Shown here piece by piece: positions 28,815 through 37,290 of a DNA stretch of 64,000 nt (position 1 is the first letter of the stretch; every line of letters starts with the position of its first letter). The translations under genes were made by a program, and so were the position numbers. The notes under the pieces are model-generated. The model saw only the letters and a list, made by a program, of their open reading frames with translations, did no database searches and was not told the origin of the DNA. This DNA comes from Streptococcus sp. 263_SSPC. Its GTDB lineage: Bacteria; Bacillota; Bacilli; Lactobacillales; Aerococcaceae. The DNA lies in NCBI RefSeq assembly GCF_001071995.1, contig NZ_JVNU01000059.1:46113-110112 (forward strand), in the 5' to 3' direction.

Positions 28815-28843
28815 TTGACAGAAATCGTTTTCAACGATATAGT
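28815..28843 (+). promoter_or_regulatory. gldA promoter with cre box
   Basis: TTGACA (28815-28820), a 17-bp spacer and TATAGT (28838-28843) form a strong promoter. The spacer holds AGAAATCGTTTTCA (28820-28833), 13 of 14 matches to the CcpA cre consensus, overlapping a perfect dyad ATCGTT-TTC-AACGAT. This predicts glucose repression. Confidence 0.8.
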
Positions 28844-28877
28844 GAAATAGTAAACAAATTATAAAGGAGTTATGATT

Positions 28878-29972
28878 ATGGAAAAAGTATTTGCTAGTCC
28901 GTCTCGTTATGTTCAGGGGAAAGATGTTCTTAAAACTGGTCTTTCTCACGTGTTGGCCCTTGGGGTTCGTCTTCTCCTTCTTTGCGACCCTATCGTTTAT
29001 GATTTAGTCGGTAAAGACCTTGAAGAAAACCTCGTGAAAGCCGGTGCGTTTGTTCATCGTGAAATCTTCCATGGTGAAGCAACCAATGACGAAGTTCGCC
29101 GCGTTGCTGAAGTCGTGAAGGAACATCAACTAAACGTGGTCATCGGCTTAGGTGGTGGTAAATCAATCGATACAGCCAAAGCGATTGCGGATGATTCTAA
29201 TTGTCCGGTAGCGATTTTACCAACAATTGCTTCAACTGATGCTCCAACTTCTGCCCTCTCTGTTATTTATTCAGCAGAAGGCGTGTTTGAACGCTATCGT
29301 TTCTATAAGAAAAACCCAGAATTAGTATTAGTGGATACAAAAGTCATTGCCAATGCTCCTGTTCGTTTATTAATCTCAGGAATTGCCGATGCGCTAGCTA
29401 CTTGGGTTGAGGCTCGTGCAGTCATTGAAGCACAAGGAAGCACAATGGTCGGTCAAGTGCCAACGATTGCTGCAGAAGCCATCGCTCGTGTCTGCGAAAG
29501 TACTTTATTCGAAAATGGTCTACAAGCCGTAGCCGCAGCAAACGCCAAAGTAGTTACTCCTGCTTTAGAAGCTGTGGTAGAAGCAAACACGCTCCTCAGT
29601 GGAATCGGGTTTGAATCGGCTGGTTTAGCTGCAGCTCACGCCATCCATAACGGATTCACAGCGATTCACGGAGACATCCATACTCTTACTCATGGGGAAA
29701 AAGTAGCTTACGGTACATTGACACAACTGTTATTAGAAAATCGTCCAAAAGAAGAACTCGATAAATACATTACTTTCTACAAAGCACTTGGATTACCAAC
29801 AACGCTGAAAGAAGTAAAATTGGATTCTGTGCCATATGAAGACTTACTCAAGATTGGAGCCCTTGCAACACAAGAAGGCGAAACCATCCACCAAATGGTT
29901 GTTGACTATACTGCCGAAGATGTGGCAAATGCCCTTCTCGCGCTTGACCAATATGTCACTACAAGATTTTAA
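28878..29972 (+). CDS. gldA: glycerol dehydrogenase (iron-type ADH family)
   Basis: GldA oxidises glycerol to dihydroxyacetone with NAD+ in the cytoplasm. The 364-residue protein shows the NAD-binding GLGGGKSIDTAKA (about residues 93-105) and the metal ligands in GIADALATW, AAAHAIHNG and HGEKVAYG. ATG 28878 is chosen because GGAG lies eight bases before it; an upstream ATG at 28872 is too close to that site. It is a single-gene unit with its own cre-controlled promoter and strong terminator. No dihydroxyacetone kinase genes are beside it. Confidence 0.94.
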   Translation: MEKVFASPSRYVQGKDVLKTGLSHVLALGVRLLLLCDPIVYDLVGKDLEENLVKAGAFVHREIFHGEATNDEVRRVAEVVKEHQLNVVIGLGGGKSIDTAKAIADDSNCPVAILPTIASTDAPTSALSVIYSAEGVFERYRFYKKNPELVLVDTKVIANAPVRLLISGIADALATWVEARAVIEAQGSTMVGQVPTIAAEAIARVCESTLFENGLQAVAAANAKVVTPALEAVVEANTLLSGIGFESAGLAAAHAIHNGFTAIHGDIHTLTHGEKVAYGTLTQLLLENRPKEELDKYITFYKALGLPTTLKEVKLDSVPYEDLLKIGALATQEGETIHQMVVDYTAEDVANALLALDQYVTTRF

Positions 29973-29994
29973 AAATAACTAAATCAATTCAAAT

Positions 29995-30025
29995 AGCCCA
30001 AGCAGATTTCTGCTTGGGCTTTTTT
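29995..30025 (+). terminator. gldA terminator
   Basis: AGCCCAAGCAGA pairs perfectly with TCTGCTTGGGCT, followed by U6. Confidence 0.93.
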
Positions 30026-30038
30026 ATCGATTTGTTTT

Positions 30039-30070
30039 GTATCATAAATGATACGTATCATGCATGATAC
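30039..30070. repeat. two abutting 16-bp perfect palindromes
   Basis: GTATCATAAATGATAC (30039-30054) is followed without a gap by GTATCATGCATGATAC (30055-30070). Both are perfect and share the half-site GTATCAT. They lie in the convergent spacer between the gldA terminator and the end of comFC, five bases past the comFC stop. They could be a tandem operator or a weak comFC terminator, but no U-run follows on either strand. Confidence 0.8.
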
Positions 30071-30075
30071 ACTTT

Positions 30076-30756
30076 TTATCTAAATAACGTCATAGACTCC
30101 ACTTCTTCAACACCCATTTCCGTTAATGCTTTTGCGGCAAGATGTAAAGTTGCGCCTGTCGTATAAACATCATCCACTAGCAAAACCTTCCTTGGAATCA
30201 CGAGTCCCTCTCTTATCTTAAAAGGTTGTTTTAGTTGTAAACGCTCCTGTCTTGTCTTCTCAGATTGCTTCTTCCCACTGCCGATATGTTCTAAAAGCGA
30301 AACGGTAGGAACACGACACTGTTTCAGTAAAGTTGGAATCGTCTCGAATTCTCTTTTTCTTAGACTCGCACTGGATGACGGCAATGGACAAAGAACAAAG
30401 CCCCTCTTCTGATACTTAAGCAACTCTTGTCTTAATTCCTTTATCACCAACGTCATCACTCTTGTATCTCCCACAAATTTGAATAACTCCATAAACTTCC
30501 GCCCCGCCTCGTCATAAGCATATAAGGCTATATTCTTTAGGAATACCGCTTCTTTTACTTGATGCCATTTTTGACAATCTGGGCAAACTTCCACTTTCGT
30601 CATCAACCTCCCGCACTCTAGGCAAGTTGGATGCTGTTTTAATTCCATAAACGGATGCTCACAATTAACGCAGATACACTTTCTGTTTGCGCCTAGTAAA
30701 AACGATAGTATCGGCTCCGCTCTTTCAACTTCTTCCCCGCACCATAAACATTTCAT
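30076..30756 (-). CDS. comFC: competence protein ComFC, phosphoribosyltransferase-like
   Basis: ComFC acts with ComFA in uptake of single-stranded DNA during transformation. The 226-residue protein has an N-terminal zinc-ribbon region (CLWCGEEV, CVNC, CLECGRL, CPDCQ) and a C-terminal type I phosphoribosyltransferase fold with VLLVDDVYTTGATL near residue 190. The start codon overlaps the comFA stop by four bases (ATGA). Its presence intact next to comFA suggests that DNA uptake is functional. Confidence 0.95.
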   Translation of the reverse strand: MKCLWCGEEVERAEPILSFLLGANRKCICVNCEHPFMELKQHPTCLECGRLMTKVEVCPDCQKWHQVKEAVFLKNIALYAYDEAGRKFMELFKFVGDTRVMTLVIKELRQELLKYQKRGFVLCPLPSSSASLRKREFETIPTLLKQCRVPTVSLLEHIGSGKKQSEKTRQERLQLKQPFKIREGLVIPRKVLLVDDVYTTGATLHLAAKALTEMGVEEVESMTLFR

Positions 30757-32111
30757 TTACCTTCCCTCCCAAGAAGCGCTTGTCGATTTAAGTCTTCGAT
30801 TTCCGTGATTGCCTGGACCATCGCCTTTGTTTTCCCATTATGAAAATATACAACTTCTCCTGTTGGGCATTCTGCGGTCCGGCCAACGCGTCCTGCAATC
30901 TGCACAAGTACTTCTCTTGAGAACTCCTCTTCGTGCGCATTGACGACACAAACATCGACGCCTGGAAAAGTCACTCCTCGTTCAAGAATCGTTGTTGTCA
31001 CTAGAAAATCGAGCTTTCCTACTCTCATCTTCGCGATTCTTTCTTGCCGATACAGTTCTTTAGAACTAACCGTCTCGAATTTCGCATTTGGGAACTGTCG
31101 TCTTAGTGCTGCTTCTATCGGACCTAGAAGTGTAATTCGTGGAACGAATAGCAAAAATCGTTTCCCTACTCTAACATGTTCCTCTATAAAACGCTGCACA
31201 GGTTTTGGCACTTTCTTCTTTTTCAATCTTTTGTCCAAATCCCCGATAAAACTCATCATCGGTACCACTAGTGGTTTCTTATGATATCGCTCTGGCAATA
31301 AGGATACCGACAACTCTTTTCGCTTCAGTCGTTTTTCCAGCGTCTGGGACGGGGTCGCCGTTAAATACATCAGGCAACCGTCCTCTTTCACCGCACGATG
31401 AACCGCCCGAATCAGTAACTCATTATCCCGATAAGGAAATGAGTCCGTCTCATCAATCACGACCAAATCAAATGCGCGGTAGAATCTTAGCATCTGGTGC
31501 GTCGTCGCAATCGTCAGTGGCACTCGCTTGTAGCCTTCTTCGGATTGCGAGTGAAGGACGTTTTGCTCAACTGTCGGGAAAGCTTCCTTCAAACGCGGTG
31601 CCAATTCCACACAAACATCAATTCTTGGTGCTGCAATGGCGACTCGTTTTCCTTGTTGTAACATCCATTCGATGCTCGCAAAAATCATCTCCGTTTTTCC
31701 AGAACCTGTCACGGCCCAGAGTAGGTGCTCACGGAATCCTGTGTGCTTTACGACATCCAGGCACTCCAAAGAGAGTTGTGCCTGTTTGGAACTCAAAGTA
31801 TGTTTATAATGCGCTAATGCTTCTGTTCTTTTCGGAAAAGGCTGCTCTTCTTCAGGAGTCGCAATCACCACGCTACAAGCCTTCACCTTTCCCATCCCTA
31901 TACACTTCAAGCAATACCAACATTCACCGCCTTCACAATTTAGGCAAGGTCCCTTTGCAAATTCCAACGGATCCATATTCCCACAAAACTGGCACTCTTT
32001 CTTCCCGTTCTTCACGGTAATCCCAACATCTAGCACAGCTCTAGTAGAAACTTCATGCTCTTTTAGCATCGATTGATAGACCGCTTGAATACGTCCAACC
32101 GCTCCTTCCAT
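30753..32111 (-). CDS. comFA: competence ATP-dependent helicase ComFA
   Basis: ComFA is a membrane-associated DEAD-like ATPase thought to pull single-stranded DNA into the cell. It has an N-terminal four-cysteine zinc cluster (CQFCGN ... CLNCEGGECWYC), Walker A AVTGSGKTEM, the DEAD-like VIDETDSFPY, and helicase motif VI QIAGRVGRTAECPTG. I chose ATG 32111, five bases after GAGGTGA; an in-frame GTG at 32120 is the alternative. comFC follows with an ATGA overlap. No CIN-box-like ComX/SigH promoter could be recognised with certainty in the short upstream gap. Confidence 0.95.
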   Translation of the reverse strand: MEGAVGRIQAVYQSMLKEHEVSTRAVLDVGITVKNGKKECQFCGNMDPLEFAKGPCLNCEGGECWYCLKCIGMGKVKACSVVIATPEEEQPFPKRTEALAHYKHTLSSKQAQLSLECLDVVKHTGFREHLLWAVTGSGKTEMIFASIEWMLQQGKRVAIAAPRIDVCVELAPRLKEAFPTVEQNVLHSQSEEGYKRVPLTIATTHQMLRFYRAFDLVVIDETDSFPYRDNELLIRAVHRAVKEDGCLMYLTATPSQTLEKRLKRKELSVSLLPERYHKKPLVVPMMSFIGDLDKRLKKKKVPKPVQRFIEEHVRVGKRFLLFVPRITLLGPIEAALRRQFPNAKFETVSSKELYRQERIAKMRVGKLDFLVTTTILERGVTFPGVDVCVVNAHEEEFSREVLVQIAGRVGRTAECPTGEVVYFHNGKTKAMVQAITEIEDLNRQALLGREGK

Positions 32112-32137
32112 CCCACTCACCTCACCCCTAACTACGC

Positions 32138-32175
32138 AAAAAAATCAGAAGAAGATTTCTCTTCTTCTGATTTTT
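32138..32175 (-). terminator. oadB operon terminator
   Basis: AAAATCAGAAGAAGA pairs perfectly with TCTTCTTCTGATTTT around GAAA, followed by more U. It ends the pckA-oad transcript 20 bases after oadB. Confidence 0.93.
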
Positions 32176-32195
32176 GTTTGAAAGGAGTGCTTCTA

Positions 32196-33323
32196 TTATG
32201 AGAAGAATGCGAGTAATACCCCTGCAGCAATCGCACTACCGATAACTCCGGCTACGTTTGGTCCCATTGCGTGCATTAATAAGTAGTTACTTGGGTCTTC
32301 TCTTTGTCCTTCTTTTTGTACAACACGAGCGGCCATTGGTACAGCAGATACCCCTGCAGCACCGATCATTGGGTTGATTTTACCGCCTGATAATTTGTAC
32401 ATCAATTTACCCATTAGAACCCCAGCTGCTGTTCCTCCAGCAAACGCGATTAATCCTAATAAAGTAATTTTAAGAGTAGATACAGATAAGAATAATTCCC
32501 CTGTTGCTTTCGCCCCTACTGTTAACCCTAAAATAATGGTTACTCCGTACATCATCGCATTTTGTAGAACTTTTGTAATGTTTGGAACTACCTTAATTTC
32601 TTTAATTAAGTTACCGAGCATTAAGCATCCTACTAACGGTGTTGCACTTGGTACTAATAAGCTGACAAAAATTGTAACGATGATTGGGAAAAGAATTTTT
32701 TCCGTTTCACTCACTTTACGGTTTTCTGTCATCTTCACGAGACGTTCTTTCTTCGTTGTGAGCGCACGAATAATTGGCGGTTGAATAATTGGCACAAGCG
32801 CCATGTATGAGTACGCTGCTAGGGCGATTGCTGGTAATAAGTGCGGTGCAAGTCTTGTCGTTAAGAACAAGGCGGTTGGTCCATCCGCACCCCCGATAAT
32901 CCCTACTGAAGCAGCTTCTTGCGGTGTCATTCCCCACATTACTGAAAGGAAGAATGCGACGAAAATACCGAATTGAGCTGCCCCACCAAGCAAGATGGTC
33001 TTTGGATTTGCAAGTAACGGTCCAAAGTCTGTTGAAGCCCCTAAGCAAAGGAAAATCATCGGTGGATAAATACCAAGGTTTGTTCCTTGATATAAGTAAT
33101 ACAAGAGTCCACCAGGTCCATTTTCAGTAGGAGCATCCATCAACCCTGCTAATGGTAAGTTTACAAGGAGCATCCCGAACGCAATCGGAACCATTAAATA
33201 TGGCTCATACCCTCGTTTAATCCCTAGATATAGAAACACGCAGGCAATAATTAACATAATGATATTTTGGATTGTTAAGTTATAGAGCCCACTCGTTTCA
33301 ATCAACTGTTGAATGACTTCCAT
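32196..33323 (-). CDS. oadB: Na+-translocating decarboxylase subunit beta (OadB-like)
   Basis: This membrane subunit removes CO2 from carboxybiotin and couples it to sodium export. The 375-residue, strongly hydrophobic protein has about nine to eleven segments. It shows the family landmarks GIIGGADGPTALF (near residue 140), whose conserved Asp is part of the sodium path, MIGAAGVSAVPMAARV, and MHAMGPNVAGVIGSA near the C-terminus. It is the last gene of an operon with a biotin carrier, OadG-like and OadA-like subunits and pckA, so oxaloacetate is the likely substrate. Confidence 0.95.
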   Translation of the reverse strand: MEVIQQLIETSGLYNLTIQNIIMLIIACVFLYLGIKRGYEPYLMVPIAFGMLLVNLPLAGLMDAPTENGPGGLLYYLYQGTNLGIYPPMIFLCLGASTDFGPLLANPKTILLGGAAQFGIFVAFFLSVMWGMTPQEAASVGIIGGADGPTALFLTTRLAPHLLPAIALAAYSYMALVPIIQPPIIRALTTKKERLVKMTENRKVSETEKILFPIIVTIFVSLLVPSATPLVGCLMLGNLIKEIKVVPNITKVLQNAMMYGVTIILGLTVGAKATGELFLSVSTLKITLLGLIAFAGGTAAGVLMGKLMYKLSGGKINPMIGAAGVSAVPMAARVVQKEGQREDPSNYLLMHAMGPNVAGVIGSAIAAGVLLAFFS

Positions 33324-33336
33324 AAACCATCGCCTC

Positions 33337-33711
33337 CTAAATCGTTAAGAGTGGTTGGTTCGATTCGACAGATTCATTACTTGATACATGAATTGCTTTC
33401 ACAACACCATCAGCCGGAGCAAGGATTTCATTTTCCATCTTCATGGCTTCTAAAATCACAAGTACATCTCCTTTTTTCACTGCATCACCGACATTTTTAT
33501 TGACCGATAATACAATCCCTGCCATTGGAGCAGGCACCACTTCACCGTCCCCTGTTGGAGCAGGTGCTGGCGCAGCTTTCTTTTCTTCCACTGGCGCGCT
33601 AGGTGCTGGAGTTGGAGCTGCTGCTAATTTTTGTGCTGCTTCTTCATTTGAAATTTCTTTTAGTGAGACGATAAATGTTTCGCCATTCACTTCTACTTCG
33701 TATTTTTTCAT
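33337..33711 (-). CDS. biotin carboxyl carrier subunit of the decarboxylase
   Basis: This 124-residue protein carries CO2 on biotin between the alpha and beta subunits. The C-terminal half is a biotinyl domain with the EAMKMEN motif (Lys about residue 91). Residues 30-60 form a flexible Ala/Pro linker. In enterobacterial oxaloacetate decarboxylase this domain is fused to the alpha chain; here it is separate, as in Lactobacillales citrate clusters and glutaconyl or methylmalonyl decarboxylases. It abuts the OadG-like gene directly. Confidence 0.92.
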   Translation of the reverse strand: MKKYEVEVNGETFIVSLKEISNEEAAQKLAAAPTPAPSAPVEEKKAAPAPAPTGDGEVVPAPMAGIVLSVNKNVGDAVKKGDVLVILEAMKMENEILAPADGVVKAIHVSSNESVESNQPLLTI

Positions 33712-34029
33712 TTAGTCCACCTTCTTTTCAATCGATACAATTTCAAAGTGCTTGTCCGGAACATCCGCACTCGCTTGTGTTAAAGCGACCAGTGCGGCAA
33801 CTCGAGCAAGTTTATTCGTTTCAAATAGTGTTCCATCATTTGTTGGAGCTTCAGGTTTCACCTCAACTGGTTTTCCTACAACTCCAGCTGTTGGATGGCT
33901 CTTTGCTTCCAGGATTTGGATAACTTTAGAGCTTCCTTGCATGAGGAACATTAGAATCGTCAACATCACAAATACAATTCCCATTGAAACGATTGTGATC
34001 CATAGGATTTCTAATAAACTTAGTTGCAT
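33712..34029 (-). CDS. oadG: decarboxylase subunit gamma (OadG-like)
   Basis: This small (105-residue) protein anchors the complex. It has one N-terminal membrane segment (about residues 8-30, ILWITIVSMGIVFVMLTIL) and a soluble tail that in homologues binds the alpha subunit and zinc. Sequence conservation in this family is low, so the call relies on size, topology and position between oadA and the biotin carrier. Confidence 0.8.
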   Translation of the reverse strand: MQLSLLEILWITIVSMGIVFVMLTILMFLMQGSSKVIQILEAKSHPTAGVVGKPVEVKPEAPTNDGTLFETNKLARVAALVALTQASADVPDKHFEIVSIEKKVD

Positions 34030-34039
34030 AACTCTCTCC

Positions 34040-35431
34040 TCACTTTACAGTCGCAAAAATCTTCACGATTTCAGATGGTTTTTGCCATTGCCCATTCTTC
34101 TTGAGCAAGAATTCTTTGCCGACTTTAGGGAAGAGTGCGTAAGTTAAAACATCTTCGTCACTTCTTGCTAAATCTCCAAGTTCTGCTTTGAGTGTTTCGA
34201 ATTCTGGTGGCAAGTGGTTTGCTGGTCGATCGCTGATGACTTCTTGGTCACCAATGATGGATCTTCTGAAGCTTTCTTGAATTGGTACTGGTGATTGTCC
34301 ATAAGAACCAAGTAAGTAAGATTTCACTTCGTTTGAAACCACTTTGTAGCGTTGGCCTGTAAGAACGTTCATCGTTGCTTGTGTTCCCACCATTTGGCTC
34401 ATTGGAGTTACGAGTGGTGGATATCCAAGGTCTGCTCTTACTTTAGGCACTTCTTTTAATACTTCTTCGTATTTATCTGTTGCACCCGCTTGCGTTAATT
34501 GAGAATACATATTCGATAACATTCCACCAGGCACTTGATATAAAAGCGCACGTGGGTCTGGTGTTAACATTTTTGGATTTAATGTTCCATCTTTAATGTA
34601 TTTATCTTTAATTACTCGGAAGTGGTCTGCAACTGGTTCTAATTTTGCCAAATCAACGGAGATGTCATAGCCTAGTTCGCGAAGAGCGATGACTAATGAT
34701 TCCGTAGGTGGTTGGCTTGTCCCTTCACTAAGTGGTGAAAGGGCTGTGTCGATGCGGTCCGCACCAGCTTCAATAACTGCTTGGTATGTTAGTTGCGCAA
34801 TACCGCTTGTGCAGTGTGTATGCACGACGATTGGAACTGTAATCACTTCTTTTAATGCACGAACAAGCTCAATACCACGAGCTGGCGTCAAAATTCCAGC
34901 CATGTCTTTCACACAGATAGAATCGGCACCCATTTCTTGCATTTTTGCTGCTAGTTCTTTGTAATAGTCAATCGTATGCGCATCACTAATCGTGTAGCAA
35001 ATTGTCATTTGTGCTTCTTTACCTGTCTTCTTCACAGCATTTAGTGAAGCTTCCAAGTTACGAACGTCATTTAACGCATCGAAAATTCTGAAAATATCAA
35101 TCCCGTTTTCTGCTGATTTTTCGACAAATTTTTCGACAACATCATCGGCATAGTGACGATATCCTAAAATATTTTGTCCACGTAACAACATTTGAAGCGG
35201 TGTTTTCTTTAAATGTTTTTTCAAGGTGCGAAGTCTGTCCCATGGGTCTTCGTCTAAGAAACGAATACATGCATCAAACGTTGCTCCACCCCAACATTCC
35301 AAAGAGGCAAATCCTGCTTCGTCTAATTGATCTAAAACAGGGAGCATATCTTCAATTCGCATACGGGTTGCCATCAAAGATTGATGGGCATCCCGTAAGA
35401 TTGTATCTGTAATTCCTATTTTTCTAGTCAT
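34040..35431 (-). CDS. oadA: oxaloacetate decarboxylase subunit alpha (carboxyltransferase)
   Basis: This TIM-barrel carboxyltransferase moves CO2 from oxaloacetate to biotin. The 463-residue protein has the N-terminal DTILRDAHQSL motif with the metal-binding Asp, the FRIFDALNDVRN segment, CVKDMAGILTP with the metal-bound Lys, and the HTHCTSG histidines, all typical of OadA and pyruvate carboxylase CT domains. No biotin domain is fused; the next genes supply it. ATG 35431 or the overlapping GTG 35434 could be the start. It follows pckA by 18 bp. Confidence 0.95.
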   Translation of the reverse strand: MTRKIGITDTILRDAHQSLMATRMRIEDMLPVLDQLDEAGFASLECWGGATFDACIRFLDEDPWDRLRTLKKHLKKTPLQMLLRGQNILGYRHYADDVVEKFVEKSAENGIDIFRIFDALNDVRNLEASLNAVKKTGKEAQMTICYTISDAHTIDYYKELAAKMQEMGADSICVKDMAGILTPARGIELVRALKEVITVPIVVHTHCTSGIAQLTYQAVIEAGADRIDTALSPLSEGTSQPPTESLVIALRELGYDISVDLAKLEPVADHFRVIKDKYIKDGTLNPKMLTPDPRALLYQVPGGMLSNMYSQLTQAGATDKYEEVLKEVPKVRADLGYPPLVTPMSQMVGTQATMNVLTGQRYKVVSNEVKSYLLGSYGQSPVPIQESFRRSIIGDQEVISDRPANHLPPEFETLKAELGDLARSDEDVLTYALFPKVGKEFLLKKNGQWQKPSEIVKIFATVK

Positions 35432-35449
35432 CACCGAACACTCCTTCCA

Positions 35450-37099
35450 CTATAATACGTCGATAAAGCGTTCGATTGTCTTGATGCTTTCAAGGGCATC
35501 TTGAGGAATTTGATGTTCTGGATTTGCATCATTAAATGCTTTCAAGTAGTCTAGACGGAATTGCATACGATCACGAATTAATTCAGCGTATTCGCCATTC
35601 ATGTCAGGCACTTCATATCCTTCTACTGGTAAGTATTCCATTCCTGGAAGTCCACCGAATAATTCGAAGTGTGCTTTACCATCGACTACAGTTTCGATGA
35701 CGCCAAGAGAAACTTCTTTTGTCACTTTCTTACCTAGGTAGTCTCCTGTATTGATAATGTAGCAATCTACTCCTTTATCAAATAAAGCTTTGAATTTTTC
35801 GTAGTCTTCTACTAATGGATATACACGGAATGGATTTGCATATGGTTCGATAACGAGCGCATCTAAGTTTGCCCCAGCTCCTGTATTTTCAGCAGTAGAA
35901 CGTTTTGTCATTAATGTACATCCTAAAATAGATGCTAAACGTGGATCTGTGATTTTCACTAATGGTGGTAGTGCATCATCTTTCATGATCCAGAAAATAG
36001 ATTGAATTGGTTCTTGAATCTTATCAACACGGTTTGGTGTTGAATAACGAGATTTAATGGTACGTCCGTTACCGTTACGAATATCTTCTGTTACTAATAC
36101 TTTACGGCCGTTTTCATCCAGAGTCACACCACAGTTTTGAACCGTTACAAAGTAATCTTGTTCTCTGTGACCTGCTGGATAGTCATTTGTTTTGTCGAAG
36201 TAAGAAGGTTCCAAAGCTACAGATGAACCATCTTCTACCGAAATCACAAATGCATCGTCGTGTAATACTTCAATGTCGTATTTATCGTCATGTTTTGCGT
36301 GTGTTAATGTAGACTTACCTGATCCAGATAATCCGAAGAAGCTTGCAACGTAAGAATCGCCTTCTTTACGGAAAATCTTCAAACCACCGTGGCAAGAAAC
36401 GTAGTTGTTACGAGCGGCAGTTGCCCATGCTAATGTTAACGTTCCTTTCTTGATTTCCCCAAAATAACTCATTCCTAAAATTGCAGCACAGTTATGTTTT
36501 GTATCAAAAAATGCTAATCCATCTGGGTAATCAGGATGTCTCCAAGTTGGGTCGAAGAAAATGAAAATATCATTTTCGTCATATTGTTTAGACGCATCAT
36601 AACGTCTCTTATATTGGTCATTGAAAATTTGGAAGTTCAATAACCATGAGTACAAGTTGTTAATGTGTTCTTTAGGCATTGTGATATGCGCCTTCACCAT
36701 AAAGTCTTCATCAAGACCTACAACGGCTGTACCCTTAATAAACGGTTTGAACGAACTGTTATAAATCTCTTCACGAATGATTGGAATAATCTTTGCATCT
36801 TCTGCTGGATTATTACCCAAAATTCGACGAGCTTTTGCAGTACGTCCTACAACGCTCCCATCAACAACCGTAAGAATATGTGCATCCTCCGGTAACCCTA
36901 AATCCTTTGCGTTTGCAACGAACGCATCTAACACTGTTGTATTAGGTGCATGTGACGCTAATTCATACGCCTCTGCCAGAGTCGGAATTTCAGTCGCATT
37001 GTTCGAATAAAAAGCTGGTTCAATAGTTGCCTTCAATTGCGAAAGATGCGGATTGCTCTTGCGTATAGTGTCTGTAGCGAAACGATCAATTGTTGCCAT
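35450..37099 (-). CDS. pckA: phosphoenolpyruvate carboxykinase (ATP)
   Basis: PckA interconverts oxaloacetate plus ATP with PEP, CO2 and ADP. The 549-residue length and the kinase loop FFGLSGSGKSTLTHAK (about residues 255-270), the metal-site LHDDAFVIS, and GTTLTAWA-like and RSTAENTGAG segments identify the ATP-type enzyme. It leads the operon that encodes a Na+-pumping oxaloacetate decarboxylase, so the PEP-to-oxaloacetate direction is more likely than gluconeogenesis. A catabolite-control-like dyad covers its promoter. Confidence 0.96.
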   Translation of the reverse strand: MATIDRFATDTIRKSNPHLSQLKATIEPAFYSNNATEIPTLAEAYELASHAPNTTVLDAFVANAKDLGLPEDAHILTVVDGSVVGRTAKARRILGNNPAEDAKIIPIIREEIYNSSFKPFIKGTAVVGLDEDFMVKAHITMPKEHINNLYSWLLNFQIFNDQYKRRYDASKQYDENDIFIFFDPTWRHPDYPDGLAFFDTKHNCAAILGMSYFGEIKKGTLTLAWATAARNNYVSCHGGLKIFRKEGDSYVASFFGLSGSGKSTLTHAKHDDKYDIEVLHDDAFVISVEDGSSVALEPSYFDKTNDYPAGHREQDYFVTVQNCGVTLDENGRKVLVTEDIRNGNGRTIKSRYSTPNRVDKIQEPIQSIFWIMKDDALPPLVKITDPRLASILGCTLMTKRSTAENTGAGANLDALVIEPYANPFRVYPLVEDYEKFKALFDKGVDCYIINTGDYLGKKVTKEVSLGVIETVVDGKAHFELFGGLPGMEYLPVEGYEVPDMNGEYAELIRDRMQFRLDYLKAFNDANPEHQIPQDALESIKTIERFIDVL

Positions 37100-37134
37100 A
37101 ATATCAACCTTCCTATCTTTTTATTGATAACTTA

Positions 37135-37169
37135 ATTATACACGAAAACGCTTTAAATGTAAGCGTTTT
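37135..37169 (-). promoter_or_regulatory. pckA-oad promoter with catabolite-control dyad
   Basis: TATAAT (37135-37140) has a weak -35 (CTTACA or TTACAT) at 16-17 bp. A perfect dyad, AAAACGCTT-N7-AAGCGTTTT (37145-37169), covers the -35 region; each arm contains a cre-like GCGTTTT core (12 of 14 matches). CcpA or a CcpN-type regulator probably acts here. Confidence 0.7.
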
Positions 37170-37251
37170 TTGTGATTTTTTTTGCTAATTTCTCCATTTT
37201 TTTCTTTTAATTGTTGGAATCTCGTCCAAAAGTAGCGAATCGCTCCCAAAC

Positions 37252-37288
37252 AAAAAAAGAACGGGTTACCGCATGTGGTAACCCATTC
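37252..37288 (-). terminator. terminator of the vex-vnc operon
   Basis: GAATGGGTTACC pairs with GGTAACCCGTTC (one G-U) around ACATGC, followed by U7, three bases after the histidine kinase stop codon. Confidence 0.92.
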
Positions 37289-37290
37289 TT

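Noticed and set aside
30940..32020. Long plus-strand open frames opposite comFA
   Set aside because: They mirror the comFA coding frame; comFA has all helicase motifs and is clearly the real gene.
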